Below, piece after piece: positions 1 through 6,673 of a stretch of DNA of 17,539 bases. A program made the position numbers and the translations under genes. The first letter of the stretch is position 1, and the number at the start of each line of letters is the position of its first letter. The notes below the pieces were generated by a model. That model saw nothing but the letters and a program-made list of their open reading frames with translations, searched no databases and was not told the origin of the DNA. Source of the DNA: Candidatus Nealsonbacteria bacterium RIFCSPLOWO2_01_FULL_38_120 (lineage in GTDB: Bacteria; Patescibacteriota; Minisyncoccia; Minisyncoccales; GWA2-38-27); the NCBI GenBank assembly GCA_001821475.1, contig MHMF01000006.1, positions 18,550-36,088 on the forward strand, in the 5' to 3' direction.

Positions 1-158
1 TTTAATTTATCAGTATGGGAATCTAATTTATCGGAATGGGAATCTTGTCTTTCAATAACTAAATCTATTTTTTGATTAAAATCCTCAACCAAGACATCAA
101 TATGCCTCTTTATGTCTTTATTATATTCTTTTAATATTTTCTTGATGTCCTCCGCCAT
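1..158 (-). CDS. Coiled-coil hypothetical protein, 3' end outside window
   Basis: The reading frame starts at an ATG at 158 and stays open to the window edge, giving 52 codons. The visible protein begins MAEDIKKILKEYNKDIKRH and is rich in charged residues with regularly spaced hydrophobics. It then runs into a tandem seven-residue unit, DSHSDKL followed by DSHTDKL, which fits a coiled coil of trimeric or tail-fibre-like type. No enzymatic motif is visible. A TTGACA box (188-193) and a TAATAT box (166-171) lie immediately upstream, so the transcript would start almost at the ATG. The function is unknown; small coiled-coil proteins of this kind are common in CPR genomes. Only the N-terminus is seen. 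Confidence 0.6.
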   Translation of the reverse strand, partial: MAEDIKKILKEYNKDIKRHIDVLVEDFNQKIDLVIERQDSHSDKLDSHTDKL

Positions 159-165
159 GTTTTAA

Positions 166-193
166 ATATTACCTTTTTAAAAATTTGTGTCAA
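166..193 (-). promoter_or_regulatory. Candidate sigma-70 promoter giving a near-leaderless transcript
   Basis: On the minus strand TTGACA (188-193) is followed after 16 bases by TAATAT (166-171). The predicted start point near 160 is only one or two bases from the ATG at 158. Confidence 0.45.
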
Positions 194-240
194 TCCCCTA
201 TCTCGCTATTAGCGAAAAAGTGAATGGCAAATTCCCCGCC

Positions 241-1401
241 CTACTCCTCAATACAGATAAGCTTCTGTTTAATATTACATGGTTTACCATGAGAGACGGT
301 AAAAACATCTCCAAGACCAGTAATGTTCGCAATCCCGGAAGATAATCCCGCCAAACTTACAGCTTCAGTCGCCTTGCCTTGCGGAGTATAACATTTCGGA
401 AAAGAACCGCTGGGCACATAAGAAAAATCATATCCCTGTCCAAACTCCGCGTTTTGCGTCCAATTTTGGCATGTCGCGGTAAAACTGTAATTTTCCAAAA
501 TAGGCCTGCCTGAATAAAATGAAACTGGAATAAAAATACAGCTCTTTGCGCTTGCGTTATTAACCCTGCCGAGCCACGCTTTTCCTATATTATCAAAAAA
601 ATTTTCGCTTAATTTTAACTGATTTAAATAAACTTGATTAGATAATTTCGCCAAAAAACTACTGAATTGATTCCCAATTAAGCGATGGCATCCCACGTCC
701 CGTTCCAAAATAAACGAAGGAACCGCTTCAACAAAAATACCTGATTGACCCCTCGGAGAATTATTTATTCTTTCTATGGCTGTCTGACTATCTTCATCTC
801 CGCCAATAAAAGTGTCCCATTTTCCCGTTAATTTCAAATTCTCCGCTTCTTTTTGACAAATATCATCCACCTTATCCAAACCGCCCAAATTTCCATCATA
901 ATTCCCTTCTGTAATAAAAACCTTTCTTATATTTTGAAAATCGCCGGGGAGGAAAAGCCAATCGTTTTGGATTGAAATAGAATCGCACGAATCAGAAGCC
1001 GCGTAAGTAATAGCAAAAGGGCTATTCGCATAGTCAATGGCGTTATCTTTCCCCCACGGATATTCAAACACAACGAGCCAAAAATTGCCTCCGTAACCCT
1101 GTCCCGGATAAATCTCCCAATCATAGCTTCCCTGTCCAGCCGGGATATTTTTAGCTATCCAGTTTGTTTCTTTTCCACTATAAAGAGCTATTCCAACTCT
1201 ATCAACGCCTTTGGCTGTCCAGCTTATTTTATATGTTTTCCCAATCTCCAACTCCTCTCCGCCGTTAGGCGCCAAAACATTTATTGACTTTGCGCCATAA
1301 AAAAAGAAAAGATAAAGAATAAAAACAAAAACAGCTAAAAAAGCTACGGCGGTTACCCATATTAATCCCTTTTCAATTGAAAATCTTCCTAAAATAATCA
1401 T
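241..1401 (-). CDS. Membrane-anchored two-domain surface protein (KRE9/KNH-like plus DUF1554-like)
   Basis: The 386-residue protein has an N-terminal hydrophobic anchor (about residues 13-35) and would be exposed outside the membrane. Residues about 40-132 (INVLAPNGGEELEIGKTYKI to SPFAIT) match the pattern of the Ser-Thr-rich KRE9/KNH1 beta-sandwich family, which often carries the NGGE and W motifs in bacterial surface proteins. Residues about 158-386 (KVFITEGNYDGNLGGL, DDICQKEA, ending KLICIEE) resemble DUF1554, a lectin/endostatin-like fold. Several cysteines (138, 182 and later ones) could form disulfides. No catalytic site is evident, so adhesion or ligand binding is an inference. The gene follows the two-TM protein at 1458-2087; a 12-bp-stem hairpin lies between them, 13 bases before this ATG, and no Shine-Dalgarno is visible. 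Gene calling is secure; domain naming is moderately sure. Confidence 0.75.
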   Translation of the reverse strand: MIILGRFSIEKGLIWVTAVAFLAVFVFILYLFFFYGAKSINVLAPNGGEELEIGKTYKISWTAKGVDRVGIALYSGKETNWIAKNIPAGQGSYDWEIYPGQGYGGNFWLVVFEYPWGKDNAIDYANSPFAITYAASDSCDSISIQNDWLFLPGDFQNIRKVFITEGNYDGNLGGLDKVDDICQKEAENLKLTGKWDTFIGGDEDSQTAIERINNSPRGQSGIFVEAVPSFILERDVGCHRLIGNQFSSFLAKLSNQVYLNQLKLSENFFDNIGKAWLGRVNNASAKSCIFIPVSFYSGRPILENYSFTATCQNWTQNAEFGQGYDFSYVPSGSFPKCYTPQGKATEAVSLAGLSSGIANITGLGDVFTVSHGKPCNIKQKLICIEE

Positions 1402-1413
1402 AAATTTATCAAA

Positions 1414-1446
1414 GAGCCGAGCTCCCTCGTAAAAGGAGCTCGGCTC
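1414..1446 (-). terminator. Intergenic hairpin, possible attenuator
   Basis: A perfect 12-bp inverted repeat (GAGCCGAGCTCC / GGAGCTCGGCTC) with a 9-base loop is followed on the minus strand by TTTGATAAATTT. The U-tract is poor, and the hairpin ends 12 bases before the next ATG. It could be an intercistronic terminator, a processing site or a translation-affecting hairpin. Confidence 0.5.
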
Positions 1447-1457
1447 CTTACGGCTAC

Positions 1458-2087
1458 TTAATTCCCTGAACAGGGGGAAACTATATATCCTTTTAATTTC
1501 GTTTCCATTTTTTCAAAGTTGTCTGCTTCGTAAGCTTGAAAAGAAAAAAAATAGGCGGAAACGAAAATATTATCAATGTTGTTTTGACAATTTGTCAGCC
1601 AGCATTTATAATTGTTTCCTTCTAAAAGCTCTGCTTTATTTCCCTTGCTTACATTCCCTATTTGGATTATATCATACTTCTCCCCCACTCTGCAAAAAAC
1701 AGCGAAAAATGCGGGGCCGGAAATACTGCTCCTATTTTTTATAGCCGCTGGAACGGAAAAATAATATCCATTGATTCCGATAAATTCCGGCTGGGAAGGA
1801 AGGGCTTCGGAAAGCGGAGAAACAGGAAAATCGCCTGATGACTGGGGTGGTAAAAACGTCTCTCCCCTTCTTATTAAATAAGTTACCAGAAAAAAAACCA
1901 AAACTGCGATTGAAATCGCTATAAGCGAATAAAAAGACAAAATTATATAATATCTGGCTCGTCGTTCTTCCTGCTCATCCCCGACTGATTTTAATAAAAT
2001 AAGCACCCCGAAAATAAAAATAAAGAAAACAGAAAAAAAAGCCATAAGTAAAATAATAATAGGAAGATAATTAAATAAGTTATCCAT
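1458..2087 (-). CDS. Two-TM membrane protein of unknown function
   Basis: The 209-residue protein has two strong hydrophobic segments (about residues 8-32 and 47-71) separated by a charged loop (DEQEERRAR). A proline/serine-rich linker (about 79-101) leads to a soluble C-terminal domain of about 110 residues. That domain has aromatic and cysteine positions (FFAVFCRVG, YKCWLTNCQNN, SAYFFSFQAY), and paired cysteines at 132, 162, 167 and 206 suggest it folds outside the cell. I do not recognise the family with certainty. It lies directly upstream of the surface protein at 241-1401 on the same strand, and the two may be co-transcribed. A purine-rich stretch (GGAGGAGGG) lies upstream of its ATG. 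Confidence 0.65.
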   Translation of the reverse strand: MDNLFNYLPIIILLMAFFSVFFIFIFGVLILLKSVGDEQEERRARYYIILSFYSLIAISIAVLVFFLVTYLIRRGETFLPPQSSGDFPVSPLSEALPSQPEFIGINGYYFSVPAAIKNRSSISGPAFFAVFCRVGEKYDIIQIGNVSKGNKAELLEGNNYKCWLTNCQNNIDNIFVSAYFFSFQAYEADNFEKMETKLKGYIVSPCSGN

Positions 2088-2155
2088 TTTTCAAATTACT
2101 CCCACCCTCCTCCATCTTCGCATAGTAGGAAGATTGAAGAAGCGGTATTTTGTAA

Positions 2156-2695
2156 TTATTTTATCACTTCAATTATTTTCAAAGCGAATTCTTCGGCGAA
2201 ATCCGGGCCGCTCGCAGTGACTATATTTCTGTCCGCAATTACTGGATCTGACCGATAAACAGCCCCGCAATCTTTTAGAAGCTTAACCATTGATTTATCC
2301 AACGCCGAGCTCCAAACAGTCGCTTTTTTTCCGGAAAGAACCCTTGCTTTCGCTAAAATTGCGGGAGCTATGCAAATAGCGCCAACCGTTTTTCCGGCCT
2401 CAATCGTTTCTCTAACAATTTTATGGCAAGCCGGATTATCTATATAATCATCAGCGCCAGAACCGCCGATAAACAAAACCGCGTCGTAATTTTTTGAATT
2501 CAAATTTTCTATTAAACCATCAACTTCTGCTTCGCCTCCCGACATTCCCATTGCCTGCCCCAAAGAATCGCTGAATGTTTCAATTTTCGCGTCCGCCTCT
2601 TCCAAAGTCCGCTTTGGAATAAAATATTCCTCGTCCCTAAAATCCCGGAAAGCAATAACCATCGCCACACTTTTATTTACTAAAACTCCAGGCAT
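2156..2695 (-). CDS. DJ-1/PfpI family protein
   Basis: This is a 179-residue cytoplasmic protein of the DJ-1/PfpI superfamily (class I glutamine amidotransferase-like fold). The DAVLFIGGSGADDYI strand-turn (71-85) and the nucleophile elbow AICIAPAILA with Cys108 are diagnostic. A conserved acidic residue in FRDEEYFIP (Glu22 or Glu23) is the usual partner of the cysteine. The residue after the cysteine is Ile, not the His of classical PfpI peptidases (AICHGP), so protease activity is doubtful; deglycase, chaperone or stress roles are known for the superfamily but cannot be chosen here. The length is typical. It has its own promoter (2733-2761) that lies in the gap after mltG, so it need not depend on mltG transcription. 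Confidence 0.88.
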   Translation of the reverse strand: MPGVLVNKSVAMVIAFRDFRDEEYFIPKRTLEEADAKIETFSDSLGQAMGMSGGEAEVDGLIENLNSKNYDAVLFIGGSGADDYIDNPACHKIVRETIEAGKTVGAICIAPAILAKARVLSGKKATVWSSALDKSMVKLLKDCGAVYRSDPVIADRNIVTASGPDFAEEFALKIIEVIK

Positions 2696-2732
2696 ATAAT
2701 TTTCTTTATTATCTCTCCCCTATTATTATACT

Positions 2733-2761
2733 ATTATATCGAATATTATAATAATCAACAA
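2733..2761 (-). promoter_or_regulatory. Sigma-70-type promoter for the DJ-1/PfpI gene
   Basis: TTGTTG (2756-2761) and a perfect TATAAT (2733-2738) are separated by 17 bases on the minus strand. The predicted leader is about 30 bases and contains GGGGAGAG. Confidence 0.6.
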
Positions 2762-2780
2762 ACTTTTAATCACAGGACTA

Positions 2781-3764
2781 TTATCTCAAATATCTATTTT
2801 TGGCGGCGTTGTGCTCGGCCAGAGTCGCGCTGAAAATTGTTCTGCCTGCTGGCGTTGAGAGATAATAAAAATACGATGTCTTTTGAGGATAAATCGCGGC
2901 AATTATACTATCCAAACCAGGACTGCAAATAGGACCTTGAGGCAAACCTTTATTTTTGTAAGTATTATAAGGAGAGTCAATTTTAAGGTCTTCCAGTGAA
3001 ATCTTTGTTATTTTCCCGCCCTTAATATACGCTATTGCGGCGTCAACCTGCAAAGGCATTCCTATTCCCATTCTTTTCCATAAAACCCCGGAAACTGTTT
3101 TTTTATCAGCCATTGTTCTTACTTCTTTTTCAATCAGAGAAGCCATTATAATAATATCAGAAAGCGACTTTCCTTGCGCTTCTATCTCTTCTCTTAATCC
3201 TTGCGTAATTTTTTCCTCAAAATTAGCAAGCATTTTATTCACGGCCCCAGCCACCCCTTCCTCTAAAAAAATTTCGTAAGTATCGGGAAAAAGGTAGCCC
3301 TCAATTTTTTTCTGCTTTTCAATTTCAAAAATTTTTTCAGCGCCGGCAAATCCTTTTTCCTTAAGCTCATTCTCCACATCGGATAGATCCCATCCTTCAA
3401 TTATGGTAATCATTCTTTTAATTCTGTTGCCAGAAGAAATTTTTTCCGCTATTTCCGGAATAGCCATAACTCTAGACAGCTCATAATCGCCGGCCTGTAA
3501 ATCATCTGCCCTGCCCGTAAAAAAAACATAAGCCTGGAATAAAAATCCGTATTTTATTAAACCCTGTTTTTGGAGATTCTCGGATATTTCTTTAGCGCCT
3601 TGTCCGCTTGAAACTACAAAAATTTCCAGCTGGACAGAGAACGGGTCTAAGGGCAGAAAAGTTTTATCCCACAAAAAAATAAAAAACAAAATAATCAACG
3701 ATAAAACAAAAAACAACGCAGATAAAAGATAAAAAATGCTTTTAATTCTTAATTTATAATTCAT
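2781..3764 (-). CDS. mltG: Endolytic murein transglycosylase MltG (YceG-like)
   Basis: MltG cleaves nascent peptidoglycan glycan strands at the outer face of the membrane and is thought to set strand length. The 327-residue protein has one N-terminal membrane anchor (about residues 10-32), a LysM-like N-terminal part (VSSGQGAKEISENLQKQGLI, 51-70), the EGYLFPDTYEI block (155-165) and the catalytic block IIMASLIEKEV with Glu212 matching the known catalytic glutamate. The family motifs LQVDAAIAY and SPYNTYKNKGLPQGPICSPG follow. The length is typical. It starts 9 bases after the stop of pcm, so the two probably share a transcript. The identification is firm. Confidence 0.95.
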   Translation of the reverse strand: MNYKLRIKSIFYLLSALFFVLSLIILFFIFLWDKTFLPLDPFSVQLEIFVVSSGQGAKEISENLQKQGLIKYGFLFQAYVFFTGRADDLQAGDYELSRVMAIPEIAEKISSGNRIKRMITIIEGWDLSDVENELKEKGFAGAEKIFEIEKQKKIEGYLFPDTYEIFLEEGVAGAVNKMLANFEEKITQGLREEIEAQGKSLSDIIIMASLIEKEVRTMADKKTVSGVLWKRMGIGMPLQVDAAIAYIKGGKITKISLEDLKIDSPYNTYKNKGLPQGPICSPGLDSIIAAIYPQKTSYFYYLSTPAGRTIFSATLAEHNAAKNRYLR

Positions 3765-3773
3765 AATTCTTTT

Positions 3774-4403
3774 TTACACCAAGGGCACAAACACAAACCC
3801 CGGATATTCTGTTTTTTTAAATTTTTCTTCGGAAAATTTTTCAACAACCCAAATTGATTCTCTCACGCAACATATAATTCTTCCGTCTATTTTAAGCTGT
3901 CTTTTCCATTGCTCTGAAATTTTCTCCGCCGAAGCCGAAGTCAAAATCTTATCGTACGGCGCCTCTCTTTCATATCCTTTTGAGCCATCGCCGCAAATAA
4001 ATTCCACAATTCCATTTTTCACAAAATTATATTCAGCGACATTTCTCTCGCCGAACTCTTTAATATGAGGAATAATTTCAATCGCGATAATCTTTCCTTT
4101 TATTTTTGATTTCAACTCTCCACCGCTAACTATATGGGCAAGGAGAGCGCTTGTCCAGCCCGATCCGGACCCTATATCTAAAATTTTTTCTCCTGACTGG
4201 GGCTGAAGTTTTTCCAACATAAAAGCAACCACTGCAGGCTGGGAAATCGTCTGGCCAAAGCCAATGGGCAAAGCTTCGTTAATTTCAGCGAGATCTTTTG
4301 CGTCATCGGGCAAAAAATCAATCCTCTTTATCGTCCGAAATGCCTCAATTATTCTCGGCGTCTTAAGCCAACTGTTTTCTACGAGAAAATCAACTAAATC
4401 CAT
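3774..4403 (-). CDS. pcm: Protein-L-isoaspartate O-methyltransferase
   Basis: Pcm uses S-adenosylmethionine to methylate abnormal L-isoaspartyl residues, starting repair of aged proteins in the cytoplasm. The 209-residue protein has the family signature ALPIGFGQTISQP (44-56) with the active-site Thr/Ser region, SAM motif I (ILDIGSGSGWTSALLA, 74-89), the post-I acidic residue in IIAIEIIPH, and a motif II region (ICGDGSKGY, YDKILTSASA). It ends in the usual FVPLV strand. It is complete and lies 9 bases upstream of mltG on the same strand. A hairpin repeat lies between it and def, and a weak promoter-like pair lies near 4536-4562. Confidence 0.94.
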   Translation of the reverse strand: MDLVDFLVENSWLKTPRIIEAFRTIKRIDFLPDDAKDLAEINEALPIGFGQTISQPAVVAFMLEKLQPQSGEKILDIGSGSGWTSALLAHIVSGGELKSKIKGKIIAIEIIPHIKEFGERNVAEYNFVKNGIVEFICGDGSKGYEREAPYDKILTSASAEKISEQWKRQLKIDGRIICCVRESIWVVEKFSEEKFKKTEYPGFVFVPLV

Positions 4404-4456
4404 ATATTTTTATAACAGCGCAACGGAAACATCTCCCGTTACAACTTAAAAGCTCC

Positions 4457-4510
4457 CGCTCCCTCCTTAATCCTCCCCCCTCTCTGATGGGGATGATTAA
4501 GGAGGGAGCG
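4457..4510. repeat. Hairpin repeat, 16-bp perfect inverted arms
   Basis: CGCTCCCTCCTTAATC (4457-4472) is perfectly complementary to 4495-4510, with a C-rich and then G-rich centre. The CCTCCTTAATC core recurs in inverted orientation at 11968-11990, so this is one copy of a dispersed structured repeat. It lies in the leader region of pcm. Confidence 0.7.
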
Positions 4511-4535
4511 AATCAATAGCGCGGGAAGTGTTCCT

Positions 4536-4562
4536 ATTATATTGATTAGCAACTTATTACAA
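4536..4562 (-). promoter_or_regulatory. Weak candidate promoter for pcm-mltG
   Basis: A perfect TATAAT (4536-4541) has a TTGTAA (4557-4562) 15 bases upstream, overlapping the end of def. The spacing is short, so only the -10 box is convincing. Confidence 0.3.
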
Positions 4563-5054
4563 CTTTATTAAAGGATGCTTTAATAAAAATTTTATCTTAG
4601 GAAAAAATTTTAGCCGCGAAAAAAACAAAATCCCGTCCAGGTGGTCAACCTCGTGCTGTAAAACGCGAGCAAAAATACCATCCGCGTTGAAAATTACCTC
4701 TCTTCCGTTAATATCTGTCCCCTTAACCTCTACTTTTTTTGGCCTTTTTATTTTAAGAAAAATACTAGGAAAACTAAGGCACCCCTCTTCTAATTCTTCA
4801 ATCTCTTTGCTTTTAGATATTATTTTAGGATTAATCAAAACCAAAATACGCCTACCGCCGGAATCGGTTCTTATAACAATTATCCGCTTTGAGATGCCGA
4901 CTTGAGGGGCCGCCAGTCCAAACCCGCTTTCCTTTTCCATTGTCTGCGCCATATCAACAATAATATCTTTTATTTCCCTGTCAATCTTTTGGACTCCTGA
5001 ACATTTCCTCCTTAAAATCGGCTCATTAAATTTTTTGATTTCCACAACCGCCAT
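4557..5054 (-). CDS. def: Peptide deformylase
   Basis: Peptide deformylase is a metalloenzyme that removes the formyl group from the N-terminal methionine of new proteins. All three family motifs are present in the 165-residue protein: GFGLAAPQVG (44-53), EGCLSFP (90-96) with metal ligand Cys92, and QHEVDHLDG (133-141) with the HExxH metal ligands His134 and His138 and catalytic Glu135. The length is normal and the start MAVVEIKKF is typical. A 400-base AT-rich gap separates it from tRNA-Trp upstream. The identification is firm. Confidence 0.96.
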   Translation of the reverse strand: MAVVEIKKFNEPILRRKCSGVQKIDREIKDIIVDMAQTMEKESGFGLAAPQVGISKRIIVIRTDSGGRRILVLINPKIISKSKEIEELEEGCLSFPSIFLKIKRPKKVEVKGTDINGREVIFNADGIFARVLQHEVDHLDGILFFSRLKFFPKIKFLLKHPLIKL

Positions 5055-5458
5055 AATTTTTTATTAAATATTTTATCAACCTTTGCAATGCTTCATTTTT
5101 CCAACAGTATTTTATTTTTTAATTTGTAAAAAATACCAACGTTATTTACGCTCTTTTAATGATTTCCGCTTTATCTTATAAGAAAAGAGCAAACAAAGCT
5201 CGGAATTATTATATTTAATTTTAACACGAAAAAATCAAAACCTAAAAATAAAAATAACAAAACTTGATTTATGATTTAAGGCAAACTTTTTTGACAAAAA
5301 CTCTCCCCCCGGCAAAAAACAAAGCGGGTAATATAAGCCAATAAATATAATTGATTGACAACAAAAATTTCATAAAAAGCGTGGCGCAATAAATTGCTAC
5401 GCAATTTATACGCCACAACAACGTTTAAATTTTTCTAAAGGAAAAATTTATTACGCTG
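5055..5458. other. AT-rich intergenic region between tRNA-Trp and def
   Basis: I see no convincing gene in this stretch of about 400 bases. It holds several inverted repeats: GCTCTTTT/AAAAGAGC (5150-5190), and two hairpins next to the tRNA (listed separately). A perfect TATAAT on the minus strand (5208-5213) has a TTGATT at 5233-5238, but with a long 19-base spacer; it is the best available promoter guess for def. Confidence 0.5.
5381..5416 (-). terminator. Hairpin downstream of tRNA-Trp
   Basis: GTGGCG plus ATAAATTGC pairs with GCAATTTAT plus CGCCAC around a 3-base TAC loop, with one small internal bulge. On the minus strand it is followed by GCTTTTTATG. It probably ends or trims the tRNA-Trp transcript. 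A second AU-rich hairpin (AAATTTTTC/GAAAAATTT, about 5427-5449) lies between it and the tRNA. Confidence 0.5.
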
Positions 5459-5529
5459 CGGGTCCGCCTCGACTCGAACGAGGAACAATGGTTTTGGAGA
5501 CCATAATTATACCATTTAACTACGGACCC
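5459..5529 (-). tRNA. tRNA-Trp (CCA)
   Basis: The gene folds as a complete cloverleaf. The acceptor stem is GGGTCCG/CGGACCC. The anticodon arm ATGGT-CTCCAAA-ACCAT gives anticodon CCA, and the T arm is CCTCG-TTCGAGT-CGAGG. Discriminator G73 matches bacterial tRNA-Trp. No 3' CCA is encoded. A good promoter lies just upstream. Confidence 0.95.
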
Positions 5530-5538
5530 GTTATTAAA

Positions 5539-5567
5539 ATAATATCACAATAATCCCCTTTTATCAA
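5539..5567 (-). promoter_or_regulatory. Promoter for tRNA-Trp
   Basis: TTGATA (5562-5567) and TATTAT (5539-5544) are separated by exactly 17 bases. The predicted start is a few bases before the mature tRNA 5' end at 5529. Confidence 0.65.
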
Positions 5568-5601
5568 TTTTATGCCAGAGGTCTGGCCTTTGACAACTAA
5601 A

Positions 5602-5624
5602 AACTCGGGCTTACTGCCCGAGTT
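5602..5624 (-). terminator. Intrinsic terminator after rpmG
   Basis: AACTCGGGC and GCCCGAGTT form a 9-bp stem with a 5-base loop, followed on the minus strand by TTTTTAGTT. It lies 19 bases after the rpmG stop codon. Confidence 0.75.
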
Positions 5625-5643
5625 ATATCTATTGCCTGATAAT

Positions 5644-5808
5644 TTACTTCTTACCTTCTTTGTGTAATGTGTGTTTCCTGCATGTCTTGCAGAATTTTTT
5701 CAAGGACAATTTAATTTCGGCCGCTAATTTTGATTTGCGGGTGAAATAATTTGTCTTCTTGCAGATCTCGCATTGAAGCTTTGTGAATGGTTTCTTTTTT
5801 TTTGCCAT
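5644..5808 (-). CDS. rpmG: Ribosomal protein L33
   Basis: This 54-residue protein starts MAKKKKPFTKLQCEICKKTN and ends HKEGKK. It is a small basic zinc-ribbon protein of the large ribosomal subunit. The four-cysteine form is intact: Cys13/Cys16 in CEIC and Cys40/Cys43 in CKTC. The length and the position between tRNA-Thr and tRNA-Trp are typical for rpmG (in many bacteria rpmG sits next to tRNA-Trp, secE and nusG). A clear terminator follows. It starts about 50 bases after the tRNA-Thr 3' end and is probably co-transcribed with it. Confidence 0.92.
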   Translation of the reverse strand: MAKKKKPFTKLQCEICKKTNYFTRKSKLAAEIKLSLKKFCKTCRKHTLHKEGKK

Positions 5809-5843
5809 ATCGTTTTTTTAACAAATTTTTAATAATTTTTAAT

Positions 5844-6629
5844 TTATAATTCGCCTGAGCCGGAGACGAGAATCGGACTCGTGCTCTTTTTCTTACCAAG
5901 AAAATGTTTTACCACTAAACTACTCCGGCATAAAGTACTACCTACCCGCGATATATAATGCCAATGCCAAGATTCAAAGTCAACACCAAATTTATTGCCA
6001 ACAGGATAAGAAAGGAAAAATCCAAATTTACAAGCATTTTTCAAAACCCATTTGTATTCTTTTGTTTTATAAAAATTTCTAATATCGGCAATTTCTTTAA
6101 CTAATCTGTTAAAACCAACGGCCTGACGAGACGGATAACCGTGTTCACTACAACCGGGCAAAGTTACTCGCCGCAATGCCTTTTTCATATTCCATTTGCA
6201 TTGATATAACCAGTTAAACAAAACTATCGCTTGGTAGGCAAGAGAGCGATAACAAGAGGCAACATTGACAGCGCGCCCAATTTCTTTCTTCATCAAATTA
6301 TTCAAACGAACGAATGACTCGAAAACCGGTTTTGGCAGAAATTGCGTTTTTACAATCTTCGCATTTTTGCCAATAAAATATTTCCGATTTTTTATGGCTA
6401 CTAAACTTTTAGGAACGGATTTAATACCGTAAAATTCAGCATAATTTTTACCGTATTCTTTTAGATTGGCAACCAAAATTTTATTGAGCAATTCACGCTC
6501 CTGAACATTCAAAATTTTATTTAAATCATTAAATAAAATTAACGGCAGCCGTTGATTTTTTTTCTTTTCGGCCGCAAATTTCTTAAAAATTATTTCTCCG
6601 ATCTGTTTTTCTTTTTCAGAAAATTTCAT
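5844..6629 (-). CDS. VanY-like D-Ala-D-Ala carboxypeptidase homologue with an altered zinc site
   Basis: The 261-residue ORF matches the LAS family of zinc D-Ala-D-Ala carboxypeptidases (VanY/DacB-like), which trim peptidoglycan stem peptides. Visible blocks are ASCYRSLAYQ (124-133), GCSEHGYPSRQAVGFN (159-174) and FESWHWHYI (218-226). His163 and His222 are the expected zinc ligands. The expected Asp of the AVDF motif is Gly172 (codon GGT at 6114-6116), and the spacing His163 to 172 is two residues longer than in VanY. No signal peptide is obvious. Residues from about 234 onward are encoded by the tRNA-Thr gene and beyond, so the native stop was probably lost and the real domain ends near residue 229. 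It could be inactive, or the Asp may be lost by a sequencing error. Confidence 0.72.
   Translation of the reverse strand: MKFSEKEKQIGEIIFKKFAAEKKKNQRLPLILFNDLNKILNVQERELLNKILVANLKEYGKNYAEFYGIKSVPKSLVAIKNRKYFIGKNAKIVKTQFLPKPVFESFVRLNNLMKKEIGRAVNVASCYRSLAYQAIVLFNWLYQCKWNMKKALRRVTLPGCSEHGYPSRQAVGFNRLVKEIADIRNFYKTKEYKWVLKNACKFGFFLSYPVGNKFGVDFESWHWHYISRVGSTLCRSSLVVKHFLGKKKSTSPILVSGSGEL
5858..5929 (-). tRNA. tRNA-Thr (GGT)
   Basis: The acceptor stem is GCCGGAG/CTCCGGC. The anticodon arm TTTTC-TTGGTAA-GAAAA gives anticodon GGT (Thr), and the T stem is ACGAG/CTCGT. The T loop reads TCCGATT, so position 55, almost always U (pseudouridine), is C. No CCA is encoded. The whole gene lies inside the 3' end of the VanY-like ORF on the same strand. 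Confidence 0.9.
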
Positions 6630-6646
6630 TTTAATGTGTGGCGTAA

Positions 6647-6673
6647 TGCTCTACCAACAGAGCTACCCAGGCA
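6647..6673 (-). pseudogene. tRNA 5'-half fragment (acceptor strand and D arm)
   Basis: On the minus strand GCCTGGG-TA is followed by GCTCTGTTGGTAGAGCA, a perfect D-arm (GCTC/GAGC stem with the GGTA loop). No anticodon or T arm follows. It overlaps the last codons of the deoxyribosyltransferase-like gene. It looks like the remnant of a tRNA broken by insertion or recombination. A chance match is possible. Confidence 0.45.

Noticed and set aside
5711..5899. 62-residue minus-strand ORF overlapping rpmG and tRNA-Thr
   Set aside because: Its first part is translation of the tRNA T-arm region; the true gene in this stretch is rpmG in another frame.
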